Shown here: one piece after another, positions 37,515 through 47,704 of the stretch
How the letters are laid out: the number at the start of each line of letters is the position of its first letter
Position numbering within the stretch: position 1 is the stretch's first letter
From: Nitrosospira sp.
GTDB lineage: Bacteria > Pseudomonadota > Gammaproteobacteria > Burkholderiales > Nitrosomonadaceae
DNA: 64,000 nucleotides
Direction: 5' to 3'
Assembly: GCA_026399575.1 (NCBI GenBank)
Contig: JAPLQS010000028.1
Location: 39,292-103,291 of the forward strand
Translations under genes and position numbers: made by a program
Notes under the pieces: model-generated
Seen by the model: only the letters and a program-made list of their open reading frames with translations
Told to the model about the DNA's origin: nothing
Databases searched by the model: none

Positions 37515-37543
37515 TTGACCAAGCGCAAATGGCTTGATATAAA
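37515..37543 (+). promoter_or_regulatory. sigma-70-type promoter for hupB
   Basis: TTGACC (37515-37520), a 17-base spacer, and TATAAA (37538-37543) lie about 55 bp upstream of the hupB start. The match to consensus is strong. The 37402-37514 part of this gap is AT-rich and shows no gene. Confidence 0.78.
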
Positions 37544-37597
37544 AGCAGTTGCAGGGTTTTCCTGTAACTTTCTTACAAATAACGAAAGGGGAATTAC

Positions 37598-37870
37598 GTG
37601 AATAAATCTGAACTCATTGATGCCATCGCTAAATCTGCTGACATCTCGAAGGCTTCGGCAGGTAATGCACTGGACGGGACATTGTCCGCGATTAAAGCCG
37701 CTCTTAAAAAAGGACAAAGCGTTACCTTGGTCGGATTTGGAACTTTCAAAGTGGGCAAGCGCGCAGCCCGCACCGGCCGTAACCCGCGTACTGGTGCAGC
37801 CATCAAAATCAAAGCAGCCAAGGTTCCGAAATTCAGCCCTGGCAAGGCACTCAAGGATGCAGTAAACTAG
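37598..37870 (+). CDS. hupB: HU family DNA-binding protein
   Basis: HU is a small dimeric nucleoid protein that bends DNA. The 90-residue product begins [20 protein letters not shown] and contains [20 protein letters not shown] and the end [16 protein letters not shown], all typical of HU-beta. The start is GTG at 37598, after AAAGGGG. tRNA-Val follows 16 bp after the stop and may be cotranscribed. Confidence 0.97.
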   Translation: MNKSELIDAIAKSADISKASAGNALDGTLSAIKAALKKGQSVTLVGFGTFKVGKRAARTGRNPRTGAAIKIKAAKVPKFSPGKALKDAVN

Positions 37871-37886
37871 CGCCTTTTCCGGAGTA

Positions 37887-37962
37887 GGGTGCTTAGCTCA
37901 GTTGGTAGAGCGTCGCCCTTACAAGGCGAATGTCGGCGGTTCGACCCCGTCAGCACCCACCA
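37887..37962 (+). tRNA. tRNA-Val (anticodon TAC)
   Basis: The 76-nt gene starts GGGTGCTTAGCTCAG, has anticodon stem-loop CGCCCTTACAAGGCG, T-loop GTTCGACCC, and pairs GGGTGCT with AGCACCC before A-CCA. CCA is encoded. Confidence 0.97.
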
Positions 37963-37983
37963 GCCGTTATTCCACAGGTTTCG

Positions 37984-38060
37984 GGAGTGGTAGTTCAGTT
38001 GGTTAGAATACCGGCCTGTCACGCCGGGGGTCGCGGGTTCGAGTCCCGTCCACTCCGCCA
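37984..38060 (+). tRNA. tRNA-Asp (anticodon GTC)
   Basis: The 77-nt gene starts GGAGTGGTAGTTCAG, has the anticodon loop CTGTCAC flanked by CCGGC and GCCGG, the T-loop GTTCGAGTC, and pairs GGAGTGG with CCACTCC before GCCA. It follows tRNA-Val by 21 bp. Confidence 0.97.
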
Positions 38061-38077
38061 AATTTTGCGCTAAACCA

Positions 38078-38103
38078 GGGCGAACGCAAGTTCGCCCTTT
38101 TTA
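38078..38103 (+). terminator. rho-independent terminator after tRNA-Asp
   Basis: GGGCGAAC-GCAA-GTTCGCCC followed by a run of T forms a perfect 8-bp hairpin. It ends the hupB/tRNA unit just before ppiD. Confidence 0.9.
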
Positions 38104-38124
38104 TTCGTTTCCTGGATTCCAACA

Positions 38125-39978
38125 GTGTTTGATTTTGTTCATAAAAAGAAAGGCGTAGTTCAGTTCATCCTGATACTGGCGACCTTGCCATTCCTGTTCT
38201 GGGGAGTTGAGTCGTATCGCAGTGATGGTGAGGATCAGGTCGCGTTGGTGGCTGGCGAAAAGATTCAGCGCCAGGAACTCGACCAGGCGATGCGCAACCA
38301 GCAGGAAAGCATGCGTGGCACCGGGGAGGATGCTCCGGACAGCCCGGAAGTGCGATCCGCAGTGCTGGACAGACTGATTCAGCAGCGCTTGCTGAAGCAG
38401 GAGGCAGCGCGCATTGGCTTGACTGTGCTGGACCCGCAGTTGGTGGACGTGATCCAGGGCATTGGGGCATTCCAGCAGGATGGTGCGTTTTCCAATAAGC
38501 GCTATGAAGAACTCCTGCGTGAACAAGGGATGACCCCGGTGGTGTTTGAAGCACGGGTGCGGCAGGAGATGCAGCAACAGCAACTGATTGATGCCTACAC
38601 CAGGAATGGCTTTGTTCCGGATGCCGTGGCGGAGAGGGTCATGCGCCTGAGCGAGGAGCAACGTGAGGTCAGCCTGGCCCGAATTCAGCCGGAGCAATTC
38701 CTGGCACAGATGAGGCCGGATGATGTCGCCATCAAGTCCTATTACGAACGTCACCAGGCCGAGTTTCAGGTGCCAGAACAGGTGCGTGTCGAGTATCTGG
38801 TGTTGTCACTGGATGATCTGGCCAAACAAGTGCAGGTGAATGCCGACGAAACCAGGAAGCATTTCGAAGAGCAGAAGGATGGGTTTGGCCAGCCCGAAGA
38901 GCGTCAGGCCAGCCATATTCTGATAAGCGTGCCCGCCACCGCATCGGATGCGGACAAAGCTGCGGCGCGCGCCAAGGCGGAACAGTTGCTGGCACAGGTC
39001 AAGCAAGCACCGCAAAGCTTCGCTGATCTCGCCAGACAGCATTCTCAGGATCCCGGCTCGGCGGCCAAAGGCGGCGATCTTGGTTTCTTCGGACGCGGCA
39101 TGATGGTCAAGACTTTCGAGGATACGGTTTTTCAGATGAAGCCGGAAGAAATTCGCGGGCCGATTCAGACAGACTTCGGTTTTCACATCATCAAACTCTC
39201 TGCGATAAAAGCCGGCAAGGCAGTAAGTTTTGACGAAGTAAAAAACCAGGTTGAACAGGAACTGAAGAAACAGAAAGCCGAGAAGACGTTTGGCGAGATG
39301 GCCGAAGGCTTCGGCAACATGGTGTATGAGCAGAGTGACAGCCTGCAGCCGGCTGCAGAGAAATTCGGGTTATCCATCCGCCAGAGTGATTGGATCAGCA
39401 GGAAGGGGGGCGAACTTCCCTACTTGACCAATGGCAGGTTATTGCAAGCAATATTCTCGGAAGACGCGATCAAGAATAAGCGCAACACTGAGGTGGTTGA
39501 AGTAACCCCCAATACCCTGGTTGTGGCGAGAGTGTTGAATCACCGGCCTGCAGCCATGCGTTCCATGGCAGCGGCAAAAGATGAAATCACCATGCTCGTG
39601 ATCCGTCAGCAGGCGGCCGAGGCGGCCATCAAGGAAGGCGAGGAAAAGCTCGCGCGGTTGCAGAAAGGTGAAGCCGGCATGGTTGCATGGGGTCCGGTGC
39701 AGCAGGTTTCCCGCCAGCAACCGCAAGGCATGGACAATGAGACCCTGCGCACAATATTCAAAGCCAGGTCAACTGGATTGCCATCCTATGCTGGAGTGGC
39801 CAATCCGCAAGGCGGTTTTACTCTGCTTCGAATTAGCCGTGTAATCGAGTCGGCCCCTGCGGATAAAGCCATGCGCAAGGCCTTTGGTAAACAGTTGCAA
39901 CAGTTACTTACCCAGGAAGAGCTCGCGGCTACTCTTGCGGGGATCAGGCAACGATCCGACGTGACGATAAAAAAATAG
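38125..39978 (+). CDS. ppiD: peptidyl-prolyl isomerase / chaperone PpiD
   Basis: PpiD is an inner-membrane-anchored periplasmic chaperone that works at the Sec translocon exit. The 617-residue protein has one membrane helix (about residues 11-30) and a SurA-like N-terminal chaperone region. A parvulin domain lies at about 260-360 ([36 protein letters not shown]), and a C-terminal region follows. The start is GTG at 38125, giving [15 protein letters not shown], the usual PpiD N-terminus. It follows hupB and the tRNAs, a common order. Confidence 0.94.
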   Translation: MFDFVHKKKGVVQFILILATLPFLFWGVESYRSDGEDQVALVAGEKIQRQELDQAMRNQQESMRGTGEDAPDSPEVRSAVLDRLIQQRLLKQEAARIGLTVLDPQLVDVIQGIGAFQQDGAFSNKRYEELLREQGMTPVVFEARVRQEMQQQQLIDAYTRNGFVPDAVAERVMRLSEEQREVSLARIQPEQFLAQMRPDDVAIKSYYERHQAEFQVPEQVRVEYLVLSLDDLAKQVQVNADETRKHFEEQKDGFGQPEERQASHILISVPATASDADKAAARAKAEQLLAQVKQAPQSFADLARQHSQDPGSAAKGGDLGFFGRGMMVKTFEDTVFQMKPEEIRGPIQTDFGFHIIKLSAIKAGKAVSFDEVKNQVEQELKKQKAEKTFGEMAEGFGNMVYEQSDSLQPAAEKFGLSIRQSDWISRKGGELPYLTNGRLLQAIFSEDAIKNKRNTEVVEVTPNTLVVARVLNHRPAAMRSMAAAKDEITMLVIRQQAAEAAIKEGEEKLARLQKGEAGMVAWGPVQQVSRQQPQGMDNETLRTIFKARSTGLPSYAGVANPQGGFTLLRISRVIESAPADKAMRKAFGKQLQQLLTQEELAATLAGIRQRSDVTIKK

Positions 39979-39999
39979 AATTCTGAGCAGAAGCAGCAA

Positions 40000-40788
40000 T
40001 TAAGATTCGCTGATGTCGAAAGCAACCGTATTGAACCCAGCATCGACATAGGTGATTTCCCCGGTAACACCGCTGGCCAGATCGCTGCACAAGAAAGCCG
40101 CAACATTACCGACCTCCCCAATGGAAACATTACGCCGTAACGGCGCAACTTTTTCGGTATAGCTCAGCAGTTTGCCGAAATTACCGATACCCGCTGCCGC
40201 CAGGGTTTTGATCGGGCCGGCTGAAATCGCATTGACGCGTATTCCTTTGGGACCAAGACTGGATGCCATGAAGCGCACATTGGCTTCAAGGCTGGCCTTG
40301 GCCAGTCCCATTACATTGTAATTTGGCATGACCCGCTCTGCGCCCAGGTAAGTGAGTGTCAGCAGCGCAGCATTTCTGCCTTGCATCAGCGGCATCCCGG
40401 CTTTTGCCAGCGCAGCGAAGCTGTAGGAACTGACATCATGAGCAATGCGGAAAGCTTCGCGATTCACGCTTTCCAGATAGTCCCCACTCAATGCTTCGCG
40501 TGGAGCGAAAGCGACGGAGTGCACAATGCCATCAAGACCGTCCCAGTGTTTTCCCAGATCATCGAAGCACTGGCTGATCTCGCCGTCGCTCGCGACATCG
40601 CAGGAAAACAGCAAATCACTGCCGAATTCGGCAGCAAGTTTTCCAACCCGCTCGCGCACTCCCTCTCCTTGATAGGTGAAGGCAAGTTGCGCGCCTTCAC
40701 GGTGCATTGCTTTGGCGATGCCGTAGGCGATGGAGCGATTGCTGAGCAGTCCGGCGATGAGTATGCGTTTATCGGCGAGAAATCCCAC
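40000..40788 (-). CDS. fabI: enoyl-[acyl-carrier-protein] reductase FabI
   Basis: FabI performs the last reduction in each cycle of fatty-acid synthesis, using NADH. The 262-residue SDR-like protein has [20 protein letters not shown], Tyr157 and Lys164 of the Y-x6-K motif (YNVMGLAK), and the second Tyr at 147. The C-terminal [15 protein letters not shown] is typical. It is convergent with ppiD, 21 bp apart. Confidence 0.97.
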   Translation of the reverse strand: MGFLADKRILIAGLLSNRSIAYGIAKAMHREGAQLAFTYQGEGVRERVGKLAAEFGSDLLFSCDVASDGEISQCFDDLGKHWDGLDGIVHSVAFAPREALSGDYLESVNREAFRIAHDVSSYSFAALAKAGMPLMQGRNAALLTLTYLGAERVMPNYNVMGLAKASLEANVRFMASSLGPKGIRVNAISAGPIKTLAAAGIGNFGKLLSYTEKVAPLRRNVSIGEVGNVAAFLCSDLASGVTGEITYVDAGFNTVAFDISES

Positions 40789-40928
40789 GGTATATCCTTA
40801 TGACAGTTGAGGAGTCCGGCAAATTATAGCCCAAGGCCTGCCGGATCTGAAGAATCATGGGAAGATAGATCAGGCTGCGGGTTTTACACCCACCCTGTGC
40901 CCGGCATTTACGCTAAACTATCAAGCCA

Positions 40929-43139
40929 ATGAAGGCTTTGTTCAAATACCTGCTGGCGCCGCTTGTGGCTTTGCTGTCCGCTTGTGGCGGCAACCCCTGG
41001 AATAGTCCCTATCCCGCCACCGATGCGGGAAAAAATATCCTCTATAGTGCGTTTGCCGAGCGTCCCAAACACCTTGATCCGGTGCAGTCCTACAGTTCCA
41101 ACGAAATTCTGCTGACTGCGCAGATTTATGAACCGCCGCTGCAATACCATTATCTGAAACGTCCTTATACGTTGATTCCGGCAACAGTGACAAAGATGCC
41201 GGTGGCGCAGTATTTCGACAAGAATGGCGCGCAGTTGCCGGACGATGTCGATGCTGCGCAGATCGCTTATACGATTTATGAAATTTCCATCAAGCCTGGC
41301 ATTCGCTATCAGCCGCATCCGGCATTTGCCAAAAATGAACAGGGACAATTCCTCTATCACGATTTGACTGCCAGGGATTTGACTGAGGTTTACAAGCTTG
41401 GCGATTTTTCCCGTACCAGCACGCGTGAATTGACTGCGGAAGATTATGTGTTCGAGATCAAGCGGCTGGCGCATCCCAGGCTGCATTCGCCGATTTTCGG
41501 TTTGATGTCGGACTACATCGTCGGTCTCAAGGAATATTCTGCCACCCTCAAGGCGGCAGCTGAAGCACAATCCGGGCAGCAAGGAAAAGACGGTTATCTG
41601 GATTTGCACAGCTATCCGCTGGAAGGTGCGCAGGTGGTGGATGCTTATACTTATCGCATCAAGATCAAAGGCAAGTACCCGCAGTTCATGTATTGGCTGG
41701 CGATGCCATTTTTTGCACCGATTCCATGGGAGGCAGAACGTTTTTACACTCAGCCGGGGTTGGCGGAAAAGAACATCACGCTCGACTGGTATCCCGTTGG
41801 CACCGGGCCTTACATGCTCACCGAGAACGACCCCAACCGGGTGATGATACTGGAGAAGAATCCCAATTTTCATGGTGAGACTTATCCGACCGAAGGGATG
41901 GCGGAAGATGAACAGGCGGGTCTGTTGGCAGATGCGGGCAAGCCGCTGCCTTTCATCGACAGGGTGATATTCAGCCGTGACAAGGAAAGCATTCCGCGCT
42001 GGAACAAATTCCTGCAGGGTTACTATGATGCATCGGGAATCGGCTCCGACAGCTTCGATCAGGCCGTGCAACTGACGGGGCAGGGGGAAGCGACCGTGAC
42101 CGAAGCGATGAAGGCGCAAGGCATCCGACTGGAGACGGCGGTCGCGACCTCCACTTACTACATGGGTTTCAATATGCTGGACCCGGTGGTGGGCGGGCTG
42201 TCCGAGTCTGCCAGGAAATTGCGCCAGGCCATTTCCATTGCGGTGGATTACGAGGAGTACGTTTCAATTTTCGCCAATGGTCGCGGCATCCCGGCACAAG
42301 GGCCGATCGCGCCGGGCATCAGCGGCCATCGCGACGGCAGGGAGGGTGTCAACTCGGTAGTGTATGACTGGCTGCACGAGCGCCCGCAGCGCAAGCCGAT
42401 TGCCAGCGCCAGGGCGTTGCTGGCCGAAGCCGGTTATCCCAACGGGATGGATGCCAAGACTGGCGCGCCGCTGGTGTTGTATTTCGACGTGACTTCCCGT
42501 GGTGCCGATGACAAATCCAGCCTTGACTGGATGCGCAAGCAATTCCAGAAACTCAACATTCAACTGGTGGTACGCAGCACCGACTACAATCGTTTCCAGG
42601 ACAAGATCCGCAAGGGCAATGCACAGATTTTTGAATGGGGCTGGAACGCCGATTATCCCGATCCGGAGAATTTCCTGTTCCTGCTGAACGGTGCGGAACG
42701 GAAGGTCGACAACGACGGCCAGAACGCGGCCAATTACGACAATCCCGAATACAACCGTTTGTTCGAGCAGATGAAGAACATGGAGGATAGTCCCAAGCGC
42801 CAGCAGATCATTGATCGCATGGTGGAGATCCTGCGACACGATGCGCCCTGGCTGTGGGGATATCATCCCAAGGATTACGGGCTGTATCACGCCTGGTACG
42901 GCAATGTGAAATCCAACAAGCTATCGCACAACAACATCAAGTATTTCCGCATAGACGGCAGTCTGCGCGAACAGAAGCGGCGCGAATGGAATGAGCCAGT
43001 GCTGTGGCCTGCTGTGCTGGGATTGCTGGTGCTGGTGGCGAGCCTGACTCCCGCAGTAATCGCATACCGCCGCCGGGAGCAGGGCACGGGCACAAGGCAA
43101 GCATCGCCTGCTGCGCAGGGAGGAGCGAGCAATGCTTAA
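40929..43139 (+). CDS. extracellular solute-binding protein, family 5 (peptide ABC transporter), lipoprotein
   Basis: The 736-residue protein is the substrate-binding part of a peptide-type importer. It has a lipoprotein signal (lipobox LLSAC, then GGNP) and family 5 motifs such as KPGIRYQPHPAF, GTGPYMLTENDPNRVMILEK and NPNFHG. It is longer than OppA because of inserts and a C-terminal hydrophobic helix (about 695-717, LWPAVLGLLVLVASLTPAVI) followed by RRRE. It may thus be anchored at both ends. It overlaps the permease gene by 8 bp. The whole cluster resembles YejABEF; the substrate (peptides, perhaps microcin-like) is inference. Confidence 0.88.
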   Translation: MKALFKYLLAPLVALLSACGGNPWNSPYPATDAGKNILYSAFAERPKHLDPVQSYSSNEILLTAQIYEPPLQYHYLKRPYTLIPATVTKMPVAQYFDKNGAQLPDDVDAAQIAYTIYEISIKPGIRYQPHPAFAKNEQGQFLYHDLTARDLTEVYKLGDFSRTSTRELTAEDYVFEIKRLAHPRLHSPIFGLMSDYIVGLKEYSATLKAAAEAQSGQQGKDGYLDLHSYPLEGAQVVDAYTYRIKIKGKYPQFMYWLAMPFFAPIPWEAERFYTQPGLAEKNITLDWYPVGTGPYMLTENDPNRVMILEKNPNFHGETYPTEGMAEDEQAGLLADAGKPLPFIDRVIFSRDKESIPRWNKFLQGYYDASGIGSDSFDQAVQLTGQGEATVTEAMKAQGIRLETAVATSTYYMGFNMLDPVVGGLSESARKLRQAISIAVDYEEYVSIFANGRGIPAQGPIAPGISGHRDGREGVNSVVYDWLHERPQRKPIASARALLAEAGYPNGMDAKTGAPLVLYFDVTSRGADDKSSLDWMRKQFQKLNIQLVVRSTDYNRFQDKIRKGNAQIFEWGWNADYPDPENFLFLLNGAERKVDNDGQNAANYDNPEYNRLFEQMKNMEDSPKRQQIIDRMVEILRHDAPWLWGYHPKDYGLYHAWYGNVKSNKLSHNNIKYFRIDGSLREQKRREWNEPVLWPAVLGLLVLVASLTPAVIAYRRREQGTGTRQASPAAQGGASNA

Positions 43140-44109
43140 TTACATCATTCGCCGCATGCTCTATGCCATCCCGATTCTGATCGGCGTGAATCTGATCACC
43201 TTCACCTTGTTCTTTGTCGTCAACACGCCCGACGACATGGCGCGGATGCAGTTGGGCATCAAGCGTGTCACGCCCGAGGCCATCGAAAAGTGGAAGCATG
43301 AGCGGGGCTACGACAAGCCGCTGATGCTCAACGATGGCGAAGAAGGCGCGGCAAAATTCACGCATACCATTTTTTTCGAAAAGTCGGCGGCCATGTTCGC
43401 TTTTGATTTCGGGCGTGCTGACGACGGGCGTGATATTGCCCACGAAATAAAATCGCGCATGCTGCCGAGTCTTGCCATCGCGCTGCCGGTATTTCTGCTG
43501 GGGTTGCTTGCCTACATCACGTTTGCGTTGGTGATGGCATTCTTCCGCGCCACTTATGTGGATTTCTGGGGAGTGGTGCTGTGCGTTGCGCTGATGTCCA
43601 TCTCCAGTCTGTTCTACATCATCGGCGGGCAGTTTCTCATCAGCAAGCTGTGGCATCTGGTGCCCATTTCCGGCTATGGCGGCGGACTTGATGCCAGCAA
43701 GTTTCTGGTGTTGCCGGTCATCATTGGCGTGATCAGTGGCGCCGGCGCCAGCACCCGCTGGTATCGCACCATTTTTCTGGAGGAAATGAGCAAGGATTAT
43801 GTGCGCACTGCGCGTGCCAAGGGTTTGCCGGAAAGCATCGTGCTGTTCAGACATGTGCTCAGGAACGCCATGATTCCGATTCTCACCGGTGCAGTGGTGG
43901 TGATTCCATTGCTGTTCCTTGGCAGTCTCATTGCCGAATCGTTTTTCGGCATACCCGGATTGGGTAGTTACACCATCGATGCGATCAACTCGCAGGATTT
44001 TGCCGTAGTGCGTGCGATGGTATTCCTCGGTTCGCTGCTGTACATCATCGGACTGATCCTGACGGACATCTCCTATACGCTGGTAGATCCCCGGATAAGG
44101 CTGGAATGA
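43132..44109 (+). CDS. peptide ABC transporter permease, OppB/YejB type
   Basis: The 325-residue inner-membrane protein has the OppB/DppB N-terminus NYIIRRMLYAIPILIGVNLI, six predicted membrane segments, and the EAA loop DYVRTARAKGLPESIVLFRH that docks on the ATPase. Its first codons overlap the binding-protein stop, and its TGA overlaps the next ATG by 4 bp, so the operon is tightly coupled. Confidence 0.93.
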   Translation: MLNYIIRRMLYAIPILIGVNLITFTLFFVVNTPDDMARMQLGIKRVTPEAIEKWKHERGYDKPLMLNDGEEGAAKFTHTIFFEKSAAMFAFDFGRADDGRDIAHEIKSRMLPSLAIALPVFLLGLLAYITFALVMAFFRATYVDFWGVVLCVALMSISSLFYIIGGQFLISKLWHLVPISGYGGGLDASKFLVLPVIIGVISGAGASTRWYRTIFLEEMSKDYVRTARAKGLPESIVLFRHVLRNAMIPILTGAVVVIPLLFLGSLIAESFFGIPGLGSYTIDAINSQDFAVVRAMVFLGSLLYIIGLILTDISYTLVDPRIRLE

Positions 44110-45614
44110 GCATGCTTTTCAAACCCGTCATTCTCTGGACCGATGCGCTCATCTACCTGCTGGTGCTGGTAGTGCTTGCCTTTGTCTGGTATGTGCGGCG
44201 CAACGAGCACATGCTGGCGCCGTGGCGGCGGGTGGGGCATAGCGCGAGCGGCATGGCGGCACTCACGGTGCTGGTATTCTTCATTGCGATCGGACTGCTC
44301 GACACGGTGCATTTTCGTCCCGCAGTCGAGAACAGCGGCAACAGTGAGCAGGTTTACAGCGTGGAAGTGCTGAGCCTGCTCGATGTCATTGCCGAACCAT
44401 TGCGCACGCGCGTGGAAAAAACCTACTCGGCACCATTTGCCGCACACCTTTATGCCCGTGAGACCATCGAACTGCCGGATGGCGGACAGGTCAGGGAATT
44501 CCCGCGACTGCAATTCGGTGGAGCGCATTTGCAGAATCCTGACGTAGAACTCGTCGCTGATGTGACCGAGCGAGCGGCGGTGGGCGCAGCACAGGGTTTC
44601 CTTGGTTGGTGCGTGCTGGTGGTTTTGCTGGGTGCGTTATTGGCGCGCCAGGATAACGCAGGGTTGCTGCCTACGCTCTTTGCCATCCGGCGTGGCGCGA
44701 CTGAAGTCCCCTGGAACGCGGTGCTGCTCACGCTGGTGCTGATACTGTCACTGCTGGGCGCTGCGCTGGCGCTGTCCACCCACTACCACATATTCGGCAC
44801 TGACAAGGTGGGGCAGGACGTGTTCTATCAATCGCTCAAGAGTATCCGCACCGGGCTGGTGATCGGTACGCTCACCACGCTGATGATGCTGCCGTTCGCG
44901 CTGTTGCTCGGCATCATGGCGGGGTATTTTCGCGGCTGGGTGGACGATGTGATTCAATACATTTACACCACGCTGAGTTCGATCCCCGGCGTGTTGCTGA
45001 TCGCGGCTGCGGTATTGATGATGCAGGTATACATGGAGACTCATCCTGAACTGTTCGACACCATTGCCGCCCGCGCCGATCTGCGTCTGCTGTTTCTTTG
45101 CATCATCCTCGGCGTCACCAGTTGGACCGGTTTGTGCCGACTGCTGCGCGGTGAAACCCTGAAGCTGCGCGAGATGGAATATATTCAGGCAGCGCACGCG
45201 TTCGGTGTCTCCCACTGGCGCATCATCAGCCGCCACATTCTTCCCAATGTGATGCACATCGTGCTGATCGCCACGGTGATGGATTTCAGCGGACTGGTTC
45301 TGGCCGAAGCCGTGCTGTCTTATGTCGGCGTCGGCGTCGATCCTTCCATGATCAGTTTCGGCACCATGATCAATGCCGCGCGCCTGGAAATGGCGCGCGA
45401 GCCGATGGTATGGTGGGCGCTGCTGTCAGCTTTCGGTTTCATGTTCGCGCTGGTCCTGAGCGCCAACCTGTTTGCCGATGCCGTGCAGGATGCGTTCAAT
45501 CCGCGCGTGCGCACCTGGTCGTTGAAAGCCGGCAAACTGCGGCGCACAGAGCGCACGAAAACTCCGGAAAGCAAGCCTGTTGCCGCTGCCGCCAAGGACT
45601 CTAACCCGCCATGA
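44106..45614 (+). CDS. peptide ABC transporter permease, OppC/YejE type, with N-terminal extension
   Basis: The C-terminal 300 residues form an OppC-like permease: YHIFGTDKVGQDVFYQSLKS, the EAA loop EYIQAAHAFGVSHWRIISRH, and LSYVGVGVDPSMISFG. The total length of 502 is well above the usual 300 or so. The extra N-terminal part holds about three membrane helices and a periplasmic loop of about 85 residues (roughly 75-160). It overlaps both neighbours by 4 bp. The extension may contact the double-anchored binding protein. Confidence 0.92.
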   Translation: MSMLFKPVILWTDALIYLLVLVVLAFVWYVRRNEHMLAPWRRVGHSASGMAALTVLVFFIAIGLLDTVHFRPAVENSGNSEQVYSVEVLSLLDVIAEPLRTRVEKTYSAPFAAHLYARETIELPDGGQVREFPRLQFGGAHLQNPDVELVADVTERAAVGAAQGFLGWCVLVVLLGALLARQDNAGLLPTLFAIRRGATEVPWNAVLLTLVLILSLLGAALALSTHYHIFGTDKVGQDVFYQSLKSIRTGLVIGTLTTLMMLPFALLLGIMAGYFRGWVDDVIQYIYTTLSSIPGVLLIAAAVLMMQVYMETHPELFDTIAARADLRLLFLCIILGVTSWTGLCRLLRGETLKLREMEYIQAAHAFGVSHWRIISRHILPNVMHIVLIATVMDFSGLVLAEAVLSYVGVGVDPSMISFGTMINAARLEMAREPMVWWALLSAFGFMFALVLSANLFADAVQDAFNPRVRTWSLKAGKLRRTERTKTPESKPVAAAAKDSNPP

Positions 45615-47704
45615 ACCCGCTGCTGCAAATCGATAATCTTGAAACCGTGCTCCACACCGGCGCCACGCCGGTGCGGGCGGTGGATGGACTGACGCTGCAG
45701 ATCATGCAGGGTGAAACCTTCGCGTTGCTGGGGGAGTCCGGCTGCGGCAAGTCCATGACGGCGCTGTCCGTGATGCGACTGTTGCCGGAGGTGGGCGAAA
45801 TCGTTGCGGGTTCGATCAGGATCGGCGGCGAGGATTTGCTGCTGCTGCCGGAAGCCGCCATGCGCAACGTGCGCGGCAAGCGCATCAGCATGATTTTTCA
45901 GGAACCGATGCTGAGCCTGAATCCGGTGATGACGGTGGCAGAACAGATAGGCGAAGTGCTGCAGCGGCATTTCAATTTGCGCGGTGCGGCACAACAACAG
46001 CGCGTGCTGGAAATATTGAATCAGGTGGGAATCCCCGACGCAGAACGGCGCATGGCCGAATATCCATTCCAGTTTTCCGGCGGAATGAAACAGCGCGTGA
46101 TGATCGCCATGGCGCTGGCCGGGGAGCCGGAACTGCTGATCGCCGACGAGCCCACCACTGCACTGGATGTCACCATCCAGGCCCAGGTGCTCGATCTCAT
46201 GCGTGATCTGCAACAACGCAGCGGCATGGCGATTCTGCTGATTACGCACGATCTGGGCGTGGTGGCGGAAATGGCGCAGAAAGTGGCAGTGATGTATGCA
46301 GGCGAAATTGTTGAAACAGCGACGCGTGCAGAATTCTTCCATAGTCCCGCGCATCCCTATTCACGCAAATTGTTTGCCTCGTTGCCGGGGAAAAACAAGC
46401 GCGACCAGGGGTTGGCGGTGATCAGTGGCAGTGTGCCGCCGCTGTCGCGCGAATTCGTTGGCTGCCGTTTCGCCGATCGCTGTGACCATGCCTGGGATTT
46501 ATGCCGTACCACGGCACCGGGATGGAGCGCGGTGGTTGTCGGTCATCAAGTCAGATGTCATCTTTTTGATCAGACTGCAGGATCGATGCTTCATTCCAGT
46601 GCGGGCAAGACAGCAGAAACTGCTCCCCAGGGAATCCCCGCTGCCCCGTCTGCCGTCACCAATTCCGAATTGTTGCGCGTTGTTGACCTCAAGGTTCACT
46701 TCCCCATCCACAAGGGCCTGATGAAACGGGTGGCAGGATATGTCAAAGCGGTGGACGGGGTGTCGCTGACAATTCCGCAGGGCGGAACTCTGGCGCTGGT
46801 GGGTGAATCAGGTTGCGGCAAGACCACGGTGGGCAAGGGCATCCTGCAATTGATCCCGCCCACTGCGGGCAGTGTGCGCTACGACGGCCTGGAGCTGGTG
46901 GGGCTGGAACGCAAGCAGTTGCGCGAGAAGCGCGCCGAGTTCCAGATCATTTTCCAGGACCCGTATTCATCGCTCAATCCGCGCATGCGCATCATCGACA
47001 TCATCGAGGAGGGCATGAATGCGCTCAATGTCAGGAACAATGACAGGGCAGATCATGCCGGGCAGCAGTCCTCGTCGTTACAGGGACAGAAGGTGGATGC
47101 GCTGTTGCAGCGCGTGGGGCTGCCACCGGAAACCAAATGGCGCTACCCGCACGAATTCTCCGGCGGCCAGCGGCAGCGCATCGCCATCGCCCGTGCGCTG
47201 GCGGTCAACCCCAGGCTGTTGATTTGCGACGAGCCCACCAGCGCGCTGGATGTGTCGGTGCAGGCGCAGATTCTGAATTTGCTGAAGGAATTGCAGGCCA
47301 GTCTGGGGCTCGCATATTTGTTCATTACGCACAATATTTCGGTGGTGGAGTATCTCGCCGATGAAGTTGCCGTGATGTATCTGGGAAGAATTGTGGAATG
47401 GGGCAGTGTGGATGAAGTGCTGGGCAATCCCAAGCATCCCTATACCCAGGCGCTGCTGTCGGCGGTGCCGGTAATCGAACTTAATCCCAAACGTGAAGTC
47501 ATACGCCTGCATGGGGATTTGCCTTCACCTGCCAACCCGCCGGCAGGTTGCCACTTTCACCCGCGCTGCCCTCACGCCATGCCGGTGTGCCGCGAGACTT
47601 ATCCGGGGAGCAGCAACTTCAGTTCAATCCATACGGCGCACTGCCATCTTTATCCGCAGCCGCAGAATACATCCACCTTACAGCCGCAAGGCGCAGAGAC
47701 ATGA
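45611..47704 (+). CDS. fused dual ATP-binding protein of a peptide ABC transporter (YejF/OppDF type)
   Basis: Two complete ATPase domains are joined in 697 residues. Domain 1 (about 5-265) has [20 protein letters not shown] and the signature [15 protein letters not shown]. Domain 2 (about 350-660) has [16 protein letters not shown] and [15 protein letters not shown]. Each is followed by the Opp-type Cys-rich tail ([24 protein letters not shown]). It closes the transporter operon, and its stop overlaps the ATG of prfC by 4 bp. Confidence 0.94.
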   Translation: MNPLLQIDNLETVLHTGATPVRAVDGLTLQIMQGETFALLGESGCGKSMTALSVMRLLPEVGEIVAGSIRIGGEDLLLLPEAAMRNVRGKRISMIFQEPMLSLNPVMTVAEQIGEVLQRHFNLRGAAQQQRVLEILNQVGIPDAERRMAEYPFQFSGGMKQRVMIAMALAGEPELLIADEPTTALDVTIQAQVLDLMRDLQQRSGMAILLITHDLGVVAEMAQKVAVMYAGEIVETATRAEFFHSPAHPYSRKLFASLPGKNKRDQGLAVISGSVPPLSREFVGCRFADRCDHAWDLCRTTAPGWSAVVVGHQVRCHLFDQTAGSMLHSSAGKTAETAPQGIPAAPSAVTNSELLRVVDLKVHFPIHKGLMKRVAGYVKAVDGVSLTIPQGGTLALVGESGCGKTTVGKGILQLIPPTAGSVRYDGLELVGLERKQLREKRAEFQIIFQDPYSSLNPRMRIIDIIEEGMNALNVRNNDRADHAGQQSSSLQGQKVDALLQRVGLPPETKWRYPHEFSGGQRQRIAIARALAVNPRLLICDEPTSALDVSVQAQILNLLKELQASLGLAYLFITHNISVVEYLADEVAVMYLGRIVEWGSVDEVLGNPKHPYTQALLSAVPVIELNPKREVIRLHGDLPSPANPPAGCHFHPRCPHAMPVCRETYPGSSNFSSIHTAHCHLYPQPQNTSTLQPQGAET

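Noticed and set aside
40908..42119. Long minus-strand frame (403 residues) opposite the binding-protein gene
   Set aside because: It is antisense to a clearly conserved lipoprotein gene in GC-rich DNA; no family features or start site.
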